This document shows positions 15,763 to 22,773 of a stretch of 55,916 nt of DNA, piece by piece; position 1 is the first letter of the stretch; every line of letters starts with the position of its first letter. The notes beneath the pieces are model-generated. The model was given only the letters and a program-made list of their open reading frames with translations, was not told the DNA's origin and ran no database searches. Both the position numbers and the translations under genes were made by a program. This stretch comes from an uncultured Desulfosporosinus sp. (GTDB lineage Bacteria; Bacillota; Desulfitobacteriia; Desulfitobacteriales; Desulfitobacteriaceae). The DNA lies in the NCBI GenBank assembly GCA_927405585.1, contig CAKMJS010000125.1:1-55916 (forward strand). Direction: 5' to 3'.

Positions 15763-16815
15763 ATGCATATGGCAGATGCCTTGATTTCACCGTTAGTGGG
15801 TGGAACCATGTGGGTGGCAACAGCAGGTGTTGCAGCTTATTCGATTAAGAAGATTCAAAACGAGATGGATGAAAAGAAAATTCCTTTAATGGGGGTTATG
15901 GGTGCGTTTATCTTTGCCTCCCAGATGATCAACTTCACGATACCGGCAACAGGTTCGAGTGGTCATATCGGAGGGGGTTTATTACTTGCAATCTTACTGG
16001 GGCCCTATGCGGGCTTCCTTACTATCGCCTCGGTTCTCACGATTCAAGCGCTATTTTTTGCAGATGGAGGGTTACTCGCCTTGGGGAGTAATGTGTTCAA
16101 TATGGGCTTTTTCTCCTGTTTTATTGCCTACCCTCTGATCTATAAACTGTTCATGAAAAAGGGGTATTCGACGAAGCGAATAATCGTTGCATCCGTTATT
16201 GCAGCAATCATTGGCCTTCAGATGGGTGCTTTTGGTGTCGTGCTAGAAACGCTCTTTTCCGGCAAGACCGAGTTGCCTTTTGTAACATTTGTACTATTAA
16301 TGCAGCCAATTCATCTGGCAATTGGTGCAGTAGAGGGTCTTGTCACGGCAGCCGTTGTAACATATATTTGGAACGCTCGGCCTGAAATTATTGAGGGGGC
16401 TGCTTCTGGGGATGCGATAGGCAATGTCTCCATCAAGAAGGTCATTGCTGGAATGGTCACCCTTGCACTGATTACAGGGGTAGGGTTATCTTGGTTTGCC
16501 TCTTCCAATCCGGATGGTTTGGAATGGGCCATGATTAAAACGGCTGGTACCGCCGAACTGGAAGCCCCCGATGGCTTACATCAGCACCTATCTGACCTCC
16601 AGAGCAAGATCGCATTTCTGCCTGATTATTCCTTTAAGGCACCTGAAAGTGAGGTAGGAGAAAGTGCAGGAGAAAGCGAAGAAGCATGGCCTGCCGTAAG
16701 CGGAGGAACGAGTACCTCAGGATTAGTAGGTGGCGGAATGACACTTGCCTTAGCGGCCATTGTGGGTGCGGGTATCAGCATATTGAAGCGACGGAGGAAC
16801 CGAGCAAACGCTTAA
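15763..16815 (+). CDS. nikMN: NikMN fusion, nickel ECF transporter S-component
   Basis: This 350-residue protein begins MHMADALISP, the exposed N-terminal Met-His pair that chelates the metal in NikM/CbiM, followed by seven or so membrane segments and the conserved ATGSSGHIGGG block. A C-terminal NikN-like part carries SNPDGLEWA (PDGLE motif), a periplasm-facing loop and a last membrane helix near residues 322-340. Such M-N fusions are typical of nickel, while CbiM and CbiN for cobalt are separate, as seen at 19435/20184. No Q or O gene follows directly, so it must borrow the CbiQ/CbiO modules at 17559/18438 or partners elsewhere. GGAGGG precedes ATG 15763. Confidence 0.88.
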   Translation: MHMADALISPLVGGTMWVATAGVAAYSIKKIQNEMDEKKIPLMGVMGAFIFASQMINFTIPATGSSGHIGGGLLLAILLGPYAGFLTIASVLTIQALFFADGGLLALGSNVFNMGFFSCFIAYPLIYKLFMKKGYSTKRIIVASVIAAIIGLQMGAFGVVLETLFSGKTELPFVTFVLLMQPIHLAIGAVEGLVTAAVVTYIWNARPEIIEGAASGDAIGNVSIKKVIAGMVTLALITGVGLSWFASSNPDGLEWAMIKTAGTAELEAPDGLHQHLSDLQSKIAFLPDYSFKAPESEVGESAGESEEAWPAVSGGTSTSGLVGGGMTLALAAIVGAGISILKRRRNRANA

Positions 16816-16882
16816 TTCCGGAACTCATTGTCTAATATGCGGATGTTAGATGATCCGCCTAGGCAGGAAACAGTGATACACA

Positions 16883-16975
16883 AGCTTCATCCTCTCATCA
16901 AATTATTAACCATGGTTTGTAAGAATACGAACAAGGCGATGAAGCTGACTCAGTAGAATCAGCTTCATCACTTTC
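16883..16975 (+). promoter_or_regulatory. Three-way complementary leader/attenuator candidate
   Basis: AGCTTCATC occurs at 16883-16891 and again at 16961-16969, and GATGAAGCT at 16938-16946 can pair with either. The downstream pair makes an 11-bp hairpin (GATGAAGCTGA/TCAGCTTCATC), and its arms resemble the AGTCAGCTTCAT arm of leader copies D and E. GGCAGGAAA lies just upstream, as in the GACCATGG leaders. It follows NikMN by about 70 bases and precedes the cobalt operon. It could simply be the NikMN terminator, but the tail is T-poor. Confidence 0.5.
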
Positions 16976-17057
16976 TATTGGTGGAGATAGAAATACGCAG
17001 TGAATACAGTTAGTTTGACAATCAGTGCGGATAATTGTGAAATTTGTACTGACAGGG

Positions 17058-17087
17058 TTTACATAAATTTATAATTAAGGGTATAAT
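17058..17087 (+). promoter_or_regulatory. Putative sigma-A promoter of the cobalt operon
   Basis: TTTACA and TATAAT are separated by 18 bases, about 140 bases ahead of the cobalamin riboswitch. It is the best -35/-10 pair in the 740-base gap between NikMN and CbiQ. Confidence 0.45.
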
Positions 17088-17231
17088 AATACGGCATTCA
17101 GTCAAAAGCCCAGTAGTAGGATGATTGATTTTGAGGCGTGAAGAAACAGTTGCGACGCTTTGGCCTTACCCAATGGGACTATACAAACTTATTGGTTCGT
17201 GTTACAATATGCACAATTAAATATGTAGGAA

Positions 17232-17400
17232 TAAGTGATTCTTTCCTGAGGGGAAAGAATTGAAAAGGGAAGTCAGTTAAGCTGACACGGCGCCCGCCAC
17301 TGTGAAAGGGAGTCTGCTTACAAAATGTCACTGGGTATCCAATCCTGGGAAGACGTAAGTCGATGAAGATCTTAAGTCAGGAGACCTGCTTGTTCTGAAG
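17232..17400 (+). promoter_or_regulatory. Cobalamin riboswitch 1
   Basis: The conserved core elements appear in order: GAAAAGGGAAGTCAG, GCCCGCCACTGTGA, TCACTGGG, GGGAAGACG and the B12 box AAGTCAGGAGACCTGC at about 17374. It precedes cbiQOMN-cobK, so cobalt uptake is expected to fall when cobalamin is plentiful. A terminator hairpin follows at 17462. Confidence 0.95.
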
Positions 17401-17461
17401 TGAAAACTACCTACGGGAGTGTTGGGGGGTTTATTATTAGTGTTCGTGATTGATACGAGCT

Positions 17462-17499
17462 AAACCTTTTGCCCTTATGTGGTAAAGGGTTTTTATTTT
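17462..17499 (+). terminator. Expression-platform terminator of cobalamin riboswitch 1
   Basis: AAACCTTTT pairs with AAAGGGTTT and a long T-rich tail follows, 60 bases before the cbiQ start. It fits a transcription-terminating off-switch. Confidence 0.65.
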
Positions 17500-17558
17500 T
17501 GCCACCGACGACAGTTTTGTAAAGACCATCGGTATTGTAAAACGGAAGGGAGATAGGG

Positions 17559-18425
17559 ATGAGTACAATCGCTCTCAAAGGTGAACATTGGGATGGCCAT
17601 ACCCATGGGGATGGAATAAATCATCGTCACCATAAAATCAGACATAAGCACGGCGAAGGGTCTTCCATTGATTTTTATGCTTATGCCTCCAATATCAGAG
17701 ATTGGAATCCTGCTTTTAAAGTATCCCTTTCCATGCTGACACTAGTTCTTTCTATTGTATTGAACAATCCCTATGTATCCCTTGCGGTCATCGTTGCAAT
17801 GGGCTACTTGACCATCATAGAAGGGGGGCTTTCAATACAGGCCTATTTGTCGATATTGATGATTCCAATCTCCTTTATTCTTCTTGGCACGATTACCATA
17901 GGCATTGACTTTTCGACACAACCGATTGGACAGTACAATCTGCATCTTGGTTTCTTCTATGTGTTTACTTCCCTGGCGAAGCTTAAGATTATGTTCTTCT
18001 TGATGCTGAAGGTTTTTGCGGCGATTAGTGCTATGGAAATGATGAGCTTATCGACTCCATCCTCTGAGATTATCAGTGTCATGCAAAGAGTACATGTGCC
18101 AAAGCTTTTTACAGAACTGATGAATCTTATTTACCGGTACATTTTCATTCTCATCGATGTCAATATTAAAATGAGAAATTCTGCAAATTCCCGCCTTGGC
18201 TTCTGCGATATTAAGACTTCCTGGTATACTTTCGGCAAAATTGCCAGCAATCTGCTGATTGTTTCGTTTAAAAAGGCTAATGCTTATTATGATGCCATGG
18301 AAGCCCGATGCTATGATGGGGATCTTATATTTTTGGAAGAGGACAAAAAGGTTACAACATTACAAATTGCCAAGGCAGCGGTATTCGTCAGTTTTCTCAT
18401 GCTGCTCTGGGGTTTTACGCGATAG
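17559..18425 (+). CDS. cbiQ: CbiQ, ECF cobalt transporter T-component, with His-rich N terminus
   Basis: This 288-residue membrane protein has about five helices and the coupling-helix signature region STPSSEIISVMQRVHVPKLF and EARCYDG late in the sequence, as in CbiQ/EcfT. Unusually, it starts with about 40 soluble residues rich in histidine (HWDGHTHGDGINHRHHKIRH), which look able to bind Ni or Co at the cytoplasmic face. It is the first gene behind cobalamin riboswitch 1, and cbiO follows after 12 bases. GGAAGGGAGA precedes ATG 17559. It may serve both CbiMN and the orphan NikMN. Confidence 0.9.
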   Translation: MSTIALKGEHWDGHTHGDGINHRHHKIRHKHGEGSSIDFYAYASNIRDWNPAFKVSLSMLTLVLSIVLNNPYVSLAVIVAMGYLTIIEGGLSIQAYLSILMIPISFILLGTITIGIDFSTQPIGQYNLHLGFFYVFTSLAKLKIMFFLMLKVFAAISAMEMMSLSTPSSEIISVMQRVHVPKLFTELMNLIYRYIFILIDVNIKMRNSANSRLGFCDIKTSWYTFGKIASNLLIVSFKKANAYYDAMEARCYDGDLIFLEEDKKVTTLQIAKAAVFVSFLMLLWGFTR

Positions 18426-18437
18426 AAAGGAACGATT

Positions 18438-19268
18438 ATGGGAGAACCAATCTTAAAGATCAGGGATCTGCATTATGCCTACGGAAATGGGACGCCTGCC
18501 TTGAACCGCATTGATGCGGATATCTATGAAGGTGAGAAAATAGCGGTCATTGGCTCCAATGGTGCCGGTAAATCGACATTTTTTCTGAATGCGAACGGCG
18601 TCCTCACTCCGGACCGGGGAGAAATCAGCTACCGTGGGACGATCATTAATAAAAAGAACTTAAAAGAGCTACGTAAAAATATAGGCATCGTATTTCAGGA
18701 TGCCGACAATCAGATCATCGCTTCTACAGTAATGGCAGAAGTCGGATTCGGACCGATGAATTTAAAGCTTCCCAAAGAGGAAGTCTTGAGGCGGGTTGAG
18801 GAAGCACTGACCTATATGAACATCCTGGATTATAAGGATCGTCCGCCTCACTATTTGAGCGGAGGAGAAAAGAAGCGCGTCAGCATAGCCGATATCATCG
18901 CCATGAAATCAGAGATCATTATTTTTGATGAACCTACGGCGGGACTAGATCCCTTAAATACACAGATGTTGGAAGAAGTTTTAGACAAACTTGGTTCAGA
19001 GGGCAAGACCATGCTTATTTCCACCCATGATGTCGATTTTGTCTACAGATGGGCTGAACGAGCCATTGTATTCAGTCAAGGGAAAATTATCGCAGACGGT
19101 ACACCCCTGAAGATTTTCCAAAGCGAAGAGATTTTGAAAAAGGCAAATCTTAAACGACCGACACTGATGGAAGTCTATGATCTGCTTGTCGAAAAACATC
19201 TTCTTGAAGATACAAAGGCCTATCCCACAAGTACTCAGGCCTTCAAGGAAATGCTTGGAAACATGTAA
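18438..19268 (+). CDS. cbiO: CbiO, ECF cobalt transporter ATPase
   Basis: This 276-residue ATPase has Walker A GSNGAGKST, Q-loop FQDADNQI, signature LSGGEKKRVSIADI and Walker B IIIFDEPTAGLD, followed by an H-loop STHDVDF. FQDADNQI is characteristic of CbiO/EcfA proteins. It starts at ATG 18438 behind GAAAGGAACG and sits between cbiQ and cbiM. It may also power NikMN, which has no ATPase of its own nearby. Confidence 0.93.
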   Translation: MGEPILKIRDLHYAYGNGTPALNRIDADIYEGEKIAVIGSNGAGKSTFFLNANGVLTPDRGEISYRGTIINKKNLKELRKNIGIVFQDADNQIIASTVMAEVGFGPMNLKLPKEEVLRRVEEALTYMNILDYKDRPPHYLSGGEKKRVSIADIIAMKSEIIIFDEPTAGLDPLNTQMLEEVLDKLGSEGKTMLISTHDVDFVYRWAERAIVFSQGKIIADGTPLKIFQSEEILKKANLKRPTLMEVYDLLVEKHLLEDTKAYPTSTQAFKEMLGNM

Positions 19269-19434
19269 TGCTAAGCACATTCAGTTGCGAACTTAGGAGG
19301 GATGCTTTAGCAAGGAAAATATCTGATTCCATCATCGATGGAGGGGAATTATATTTCCTCATTTTTAATGAATTCATATTAAAATAACAAGAGAAAAAAT
19401 GAACATAAGAAAAAGGATTTATGGAGGAGAAAAA

Positions 19435-20184
19435 ATGAACATCAAAGAAAAAGGATTTTTTATTAGTATAACAGCAATCTCCCTACTTTTCGGAATACTT
19501 CCCGTAGCCAACGCCATGCACATCATGGAAGGTTATCTTCCAGTCGGATACTGTATAGCGTGGGGCGCAATCTGCATACCGTTTTTGGTGGTAGGTTACC
19601 TTTCAATTAAAAAAACAATCGCTGCGAATCGTAAATCAATTACTTTGTTTGCCATGGCAGGCGCCTTCGTTTTCGTACTATCATCGTTAAAGATTCCGTC
19701 AGTAACCGGAAGTTGTTCCCATATGACCGGTACCGGCCTTGGTGCAATTTTATTTGGACCGGCTGCAGTCAGCATCCTGGGTATCATTGTCCTGATCTTC
19801 CAGGCAATCCTGCTTGCTCATGGCGGACTGACCACTCTTGGTGCTAATACGTTTTCTATGGCTATTGCCGGTCCGTTCGTTACTTATGGAATCTACAAAT
19901 TATGCCAGCTGCTGAAAGTCAATAAGTATGTCGGTATTTTTCTAGCAGCATCAATCGGTGACTTATTTACCTATTGCGTAACCAGTGCTGAGCTTGCACT
20001 TGCCTATCCCTCTGCGACTGGTGGTGTCTTGGCATCGGCACTCAAGTTCCTGGCAGTATTTGCACCGACCCAACTTCCACTGGCAATTATCGAAGGTATT
20101 CTGACTGTTGTCATCATTATGGGTCTTGAAACCTATGCTAAACCAGAATTGACCAAGATTGGATTTTTCGGAGGTAATAAGTAA
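19435..20184 (+). CDS. cbiM: CbiM, ECF cobalt transporter S-component
   Basis: This 249-residue membrane protein has an N-terminal signal-like segment ending [11 protein letters not shown]. In this family cleavage leaves Met-His at the mature N terminus, where His2 binds cobalt. Conserved [15 protein letters not shown] and [14 protein letters not shown] blocks follow. ATG 19435 is preferred over an upstream ATG at 19399 because GGAGGAG lies just before it. It overlaps cbiN by one base (TAATG). With CbiN, CbiQ and CbiO it makes a full Co importer. Confidence 0.93.
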   Translation: MNIKEKGFFISITAISLLFGILPVANAMHIMEGYLPVGYCIAWGAICIPFLVVGYLSIKKTIAANRKSITLFAMAGAFVFVLSSLKIPSVTGSCSHMTGTGLGAILFGPAAVSILGIIVLIFQAILLAHGGLTTLGANTFSMAIAGPFVTYGIYKLCQLLKVNKYVGIFLAASIGDLFTYCVTSAELALAYPSATGGVLASALKFLAVFAPTQLPLAIIEGILTVVIIMGLETYAKPELTKIGFFGGNK

Positions 20185-20528
20185 TGGCAAAGACCAAAAA
20201 CAAAGTAATTATATTATTAAGTTTGGCTGTATTGATTGCCCTTGTACCCTTATTTGCTTTAAAGGGTGCTGAATTCGGTGGCTCCGATGACGCAGGAAGT
20301 CAAGTGATTTCCGAAATTACAGGTACCGAATATCAACCTTGGTTTACACCTGTTATGGAAACCTGGATTGGTGGAGAATTACCAGGAGAAATTGAGAGTT
20401 TACTCTTTTGTGTTCAGACCGGTATTGGAGTCGGCATTATGTTCTTTTTCCTAGGAAGATTCGTAGAGAGAACAAAGATAGAAAATGAGAATAAGAAAAA
20501 GGGAATCGGTCAATCTGCTTCTGTATAA
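20184..20528 (+). CDS. cbiN: CbiN, cobalt transporter accessory subunit
   Basis: This 114-residue protein has two membrane helices, one at each end. The outer loop carries the family block GAEFGGSDDAGSQ and YQPWFTPVMETW, then GEIESLLFCVQTGIGVG at the second helix. CbiN helps load CbiM with Co. The ATG overlaps the cbiM stop, which implies translational coupling. The tail is short and basic. Confidence 0.93.
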   Translation: MAKTKNKVIILLSLAVLIALVPLFALKGAEFGGSDDAGSQVISEITGTEYQPWFTPVMETWIGGELPGEIESLLFCVQTGIGVGIMFFFLGRFVERTKIENENKKKGIGQSASV

Positions 20529-20609
20529 TTGAAAGTTCCATGGAACAGGCCATGAAGCTTTTTGACACAAAGTGATTTTTCATAATGGCTAGGGAGGTGA
20601 CTTACAAAC

Positions 20610-21341
20610 ATGATCATACTTTTGGGGGAAACGGCTGAGGCAGGTGAGATCGCTGCAGGTCTTAAAATCAGGGGGCTTGTGTTTGAACGCACACAAAGCT
20701 GGACGGAAAAGGCTTGTCCACAGACGCCTTCCGTCATTCTTGATGCCAGCCATCCTTCAAGCAGTGGTAAGTTCGCGACCTTAAGCCAATGGTGTGAACA
20801 AAGGGGTATTTCCTTCCTCAGGCTTGAAAGACCTGAAACTAAGATCCCTGCCAGCCCCTTAATATTTCCAGTTTATAGTTGGGAGGATGCTTTGCTCCAA
20901 CTAAAACAAAGCGTCGAAAATTTGTCTCAAAAAAAGGGAAGACGGGTAACGATTTTTGTTACAACAGGCAGCCATCAGTTGGAAAGTGTCGTGCTCAGTC
21001 CTTTTGCCAGTTCGGCTCGTGTGGTTGTACGAATTCTTCCACAAGGGCATTTAGTAGAAAAATGTCGGGATATGGGCATTCATCCTAGGGATATTGTAGC
21101 TATGCAAGGCCCTTTTTCCAAAGAGATAAATAGAGGATTATTTAAGTTCTATCGAGCAGATATTCTTTTGACTCTGGACAGTGGCCTTGCAGGGGGAACA
21201 GATACAAAAATATCAGCGGCCTTAGAACTTGGTTTAGAAATTGTGCTTGTCAAAAAAACCAAGGCTAGCACCGGCTTGACCGCAAATAATGTTGGTGAAT
21301 TACTGAATTGGGTAGATGATAATATTCCTAACATGAGGTAA
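20610..21341 (+). CDS. cobK: Precorrin-6A/cobalt-precorrin-6A reductase (CobK/CbiJ)
   Basis: This 243-residue protein begins with MIILLGETAEAGEIAAGL, a Rossmann-like start, and contains ILDASHPSS, FLRLERPE and FVTTGSHQLE, all typical of CobK/CbiJ. The enzyme reduces the macrocycle with NADPH in corrin-ring synthesis. The late segment DILLTLDSGLAGGTDTKISA is also typical. It lies 80 bases behind cbiN, so corrin synthesis and cobalt supply appear co-regulated by riboswitch 1. No other ring-building genes are nearby. Confidence 0.88.
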   Translation: MIILLGETAEAGEIAAGLKIRGLVFERTQSWTEKACPQTPSVILDASHPSSSGKFATLSQWCEQRGISFLRLERPETKIPASPLIFPVYSWEDALLQLKQSVENLSQKKGRRVTIFVTTGSHQLESVVLSPFASSARVVVRILPQGHLVEKCRDMGIHPRDIVAMQGPFSKEINRGLFKFYRADILLTLDSGLAGGTDTKISAALELGLEIVLVKKTKASTGLTANNVGELLNWVDDNIPNMR

Positions 21342-21399
21342 TAAGAACTTTCATGAACCCTGTCATTCCCATGTTCATGAAGAGAACAATTTAATAGTT

Positions 21400-21575
21400 G
21401 GTAATGAGTGATTCTTTTCTAAGGGAAAGAATTGAAAAGGGAAGTCAGTTAGAATCTGACGCGGTCTCGCCACTGTAATAGGGAGTTGCCTCATAAAATG
21501 TCACTGGATTTTATCTGGGAAGACGTGGGGTAATGATGAACTAAAGCCAGGAAACCTGCTCATTGCAGATAAACA
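21400..21575 (+). promoter_or_regulatory. Cobalamin riboswitch 2
   Basis: The core order matches riboswitch 1: GAAAAGGGAAGTCAGTTAG, GCCACTGTAATAGGGAG, TCACTGG, GGGAAGACG and B12 box AAGCCAGGAAACCTGC (about 21544). A terminator hairpin CCCTTTACAG/CTGTAGAGGT with a T-run lies at 21656-21687. The genes behind it are small and unknown. Confidence 0.95.
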
Positions 21576-21655
21576 CAGGAACCTACGAAGATAGGGGAGG
21601 TGTCTTTTTTGTCGGGTATTCAGCGTATTTTATCCGGCTAGCGGAGTCACTATAT

Positions 21656-21687
21656 CCCTTTACAGGTATTCTGTAGAGGTTTTTTTG
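21656..21687 (+). terminator. Expression-platform terminator of cobalamin riboswitch 2
   Basis: CCCTTTACAG pairs with CTGTAGAGGT and runs into seven T. The next start codon is only 25 bases away. Confidence 0.7.
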
Positions 21688-21711
21688 TTTTCCTTGAAGG
21701 AGGCATGAGGG

Positions 21712-21891
21712 GTGAGAACTCGAGAGAAGAATCAGGAGATGGATGAGCACAGGCAAGCGTTGCTGGATATGCGAGGAGAAATCTTGGAGAAGTATAATTT
21801 GGCAAAGGCGCAGAGGATTCAGTGGCTCGTGAAGTTCATAGATATCGAAGATGAACTCGAAGAATTATCCCGTCGAAAAAGTGGTGATTGA
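21712..21891 (+). CDS. Small charged protein, paralogue of the 8159 protein
   Basis: This 59-residue protein starts at GTG 21712 behind GAAGGAGG. It is helical and charged. Its C-terminal half, QWLVKFIDIEDELEELSRR, aligns directly with QWLVKLLDLDDELEELSHQ of the protein at 8159, and the middle GEILEKY with EEILGKF. I recognise no family. It is the first gene after cobalamin riboswitch 2, while its paralogue follows a GACCATGG leader. A role tied to cobalt/cobalamin is inferred from the riboswitch only. Confidence 0.65.
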   Translation: MRTREKNQEMDEHRQALLDMRGEILEKYNLAKAQRIQWLVKFIDIEDELEELSRRKSGD

Positions 21892-21935
21892 GAAAAGGGA
21901 TGTATAAAGAATATTTGGGATGGGAGTGAAATGTC

Positions 21936-22355
21936 ATGATTACAGCCACTGCTCATAGCCTAGAAGGTGTTGTCTGCAGACTAGGGTTGGACCCACTCAT
22001 AGTTAACCGCTTTATGGAAGAGTGGTTGCAAACTGCACACAAGGTTTCGTTTGAGGAAGCTAATGAGGTAGCTTGTATCTTGAATAGAATAAAACGAGGC
22101 ACTCAGTACTATTTAGCCCCAGATCCTTCACAAGAGGGTCAGCAGGTTGTGCTCATTGTGAGAAAAAATCGAGTCATCACTGTACTTACTCAGATAACCA
22201 ATTCCTTTTTCGGTGTACCTGAAGCTAAGGCGATTAATGGCACACGTATGATTAGAACTCTAGGGGGTGATATGTATGAAGACTATGGCAATTGGGTTAG
22301 ACAACTTAGAAAAAGACGGGAGAAGTATTTTTTTAAAAAAAAGATTAGATCCTAG
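21936..22355 (+). CDS. Hypothetical protein behind cobalamin riboswitch 2
   Basis: This 139-residue protein is of no family I can name. It starts MITATAHSLEGVVCRLGLD, has a middle strand pattern GQQVVLIVRKNRVITVLTQ that looks like a small alpha/beta fold, and ends in a very basic tail (LRKRREKYFFKKKI). GGGAGTG precedes the ATG by about ten bases. It lies 45 bases after the small gene at 21712. There are no membrane segments or Cys clusters. A second frame overlaps its end, so the basic tail could reflect overlapping coding or a frameshift. Confidence 0.55.
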   Translation: MITATAHSLEGVVCRLGLDPLIVNRFMEEWLQTAHKVSFEEANEVACILNRIKRGTQYYLAPDPSQEGQQVVLIVRKNRVITVLTQITNSFFGVPEAKAINGTRMIRTLGGDMYEDYGNWVRQLRKRREKYFFKKKIRS

Positions 22356-22497
22356 AAAATTCAAAAAGGAGTACAGCATGGCATCTAAAGAGGAATTTAT
22401 TATTGCAGCCATCTGGGGTACCCCCTATCCCCAAAGTCCTTTACCGTTGCACCATTCAACAAGATATGTGGTCATACAAGAAGATACCCCTACTTGA
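22276..22497 (+). CDS. Possible small protein overlapping the previous gene
   Basis: This would be a 73-residue protein starting MKTMAIGLDNLEKDGRS, with an AGGGGGTGAT site before ATG 22276. A shorter start at 22378 with AAAAAGGAG also exists (39 residues). It overlaps the previous frame by 80 bases. The second half, EEFIIAAIWGTPYPQSPLPL, is not basic and looks more protein-like than the overlapped tail of the other frame. I know no family. A terminator follows at 22606. Confidence 0.35.
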   Translation: MKTMAIGLDNLEKDGRSIFLKKRLDPRKFKKEYSMASKEEFIIAAIWGTPYPQSPLPLHHSTRYVVIQEDTPT

Positions 22498-22605
22498 GGA
22501 GCTCTAAAATTATCATAACGTGCGTTTTTGAAAAACTGGCACATGCAATAACTCTACGAGCGATAGAGGGTTCTATAAGTAGGTTTTGTATTTAGGGATA
22601 TACAC

Positions 22606-22646
22606 AGCCTCTTGGCGCTTAGCGTTCAGGGGCTTTTTATTTTTTC
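22606..22646 (+). terminator. Intrinsic terminator before the group II intron
   Basis: AGCCTCTTGGCGC pairs with GCGTTCAGGGGCT (with G-T pairs) and a long T-tract follows. It should end transcripts from the riboswitch 2 unit, just before the cobO leader that the intron interrupts. Confidence 0.75.
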
Positions 22647-22721
22647 CGAACGCCTCGGCAAGTGTCATGAAGCAATAACTAGATGAAATAGGCGGATTAG
22701 CAAAGTAACCCGCCCCTTCCC

Positions 22722-22756
22722 GAACCGTACAAGCGACTTTCGAACGCATACGGCTC
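22722..22756 (-). ncRNA. Group II intron domain V
   Basis: The 35-base hairpin begins GAGCCG and ends CGGTTC on the minus strand, with the catalytic-type stem interrupted in the usual place. It is 18 bases beyond the stop of the intron protein. Confidence 0.9.
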
Positions 22757-22773
22757 TCCGTATTCCAAATGAG

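Noticed and set aside
16711-16815. C-terminal part of NikMN as a PEP-CTERM or sorting signal
   Set aside because: The Gly-rich stretch, helix and RRRN tail look like such a signal, but the PDGLE motif just before shows it is the normal NikN part.
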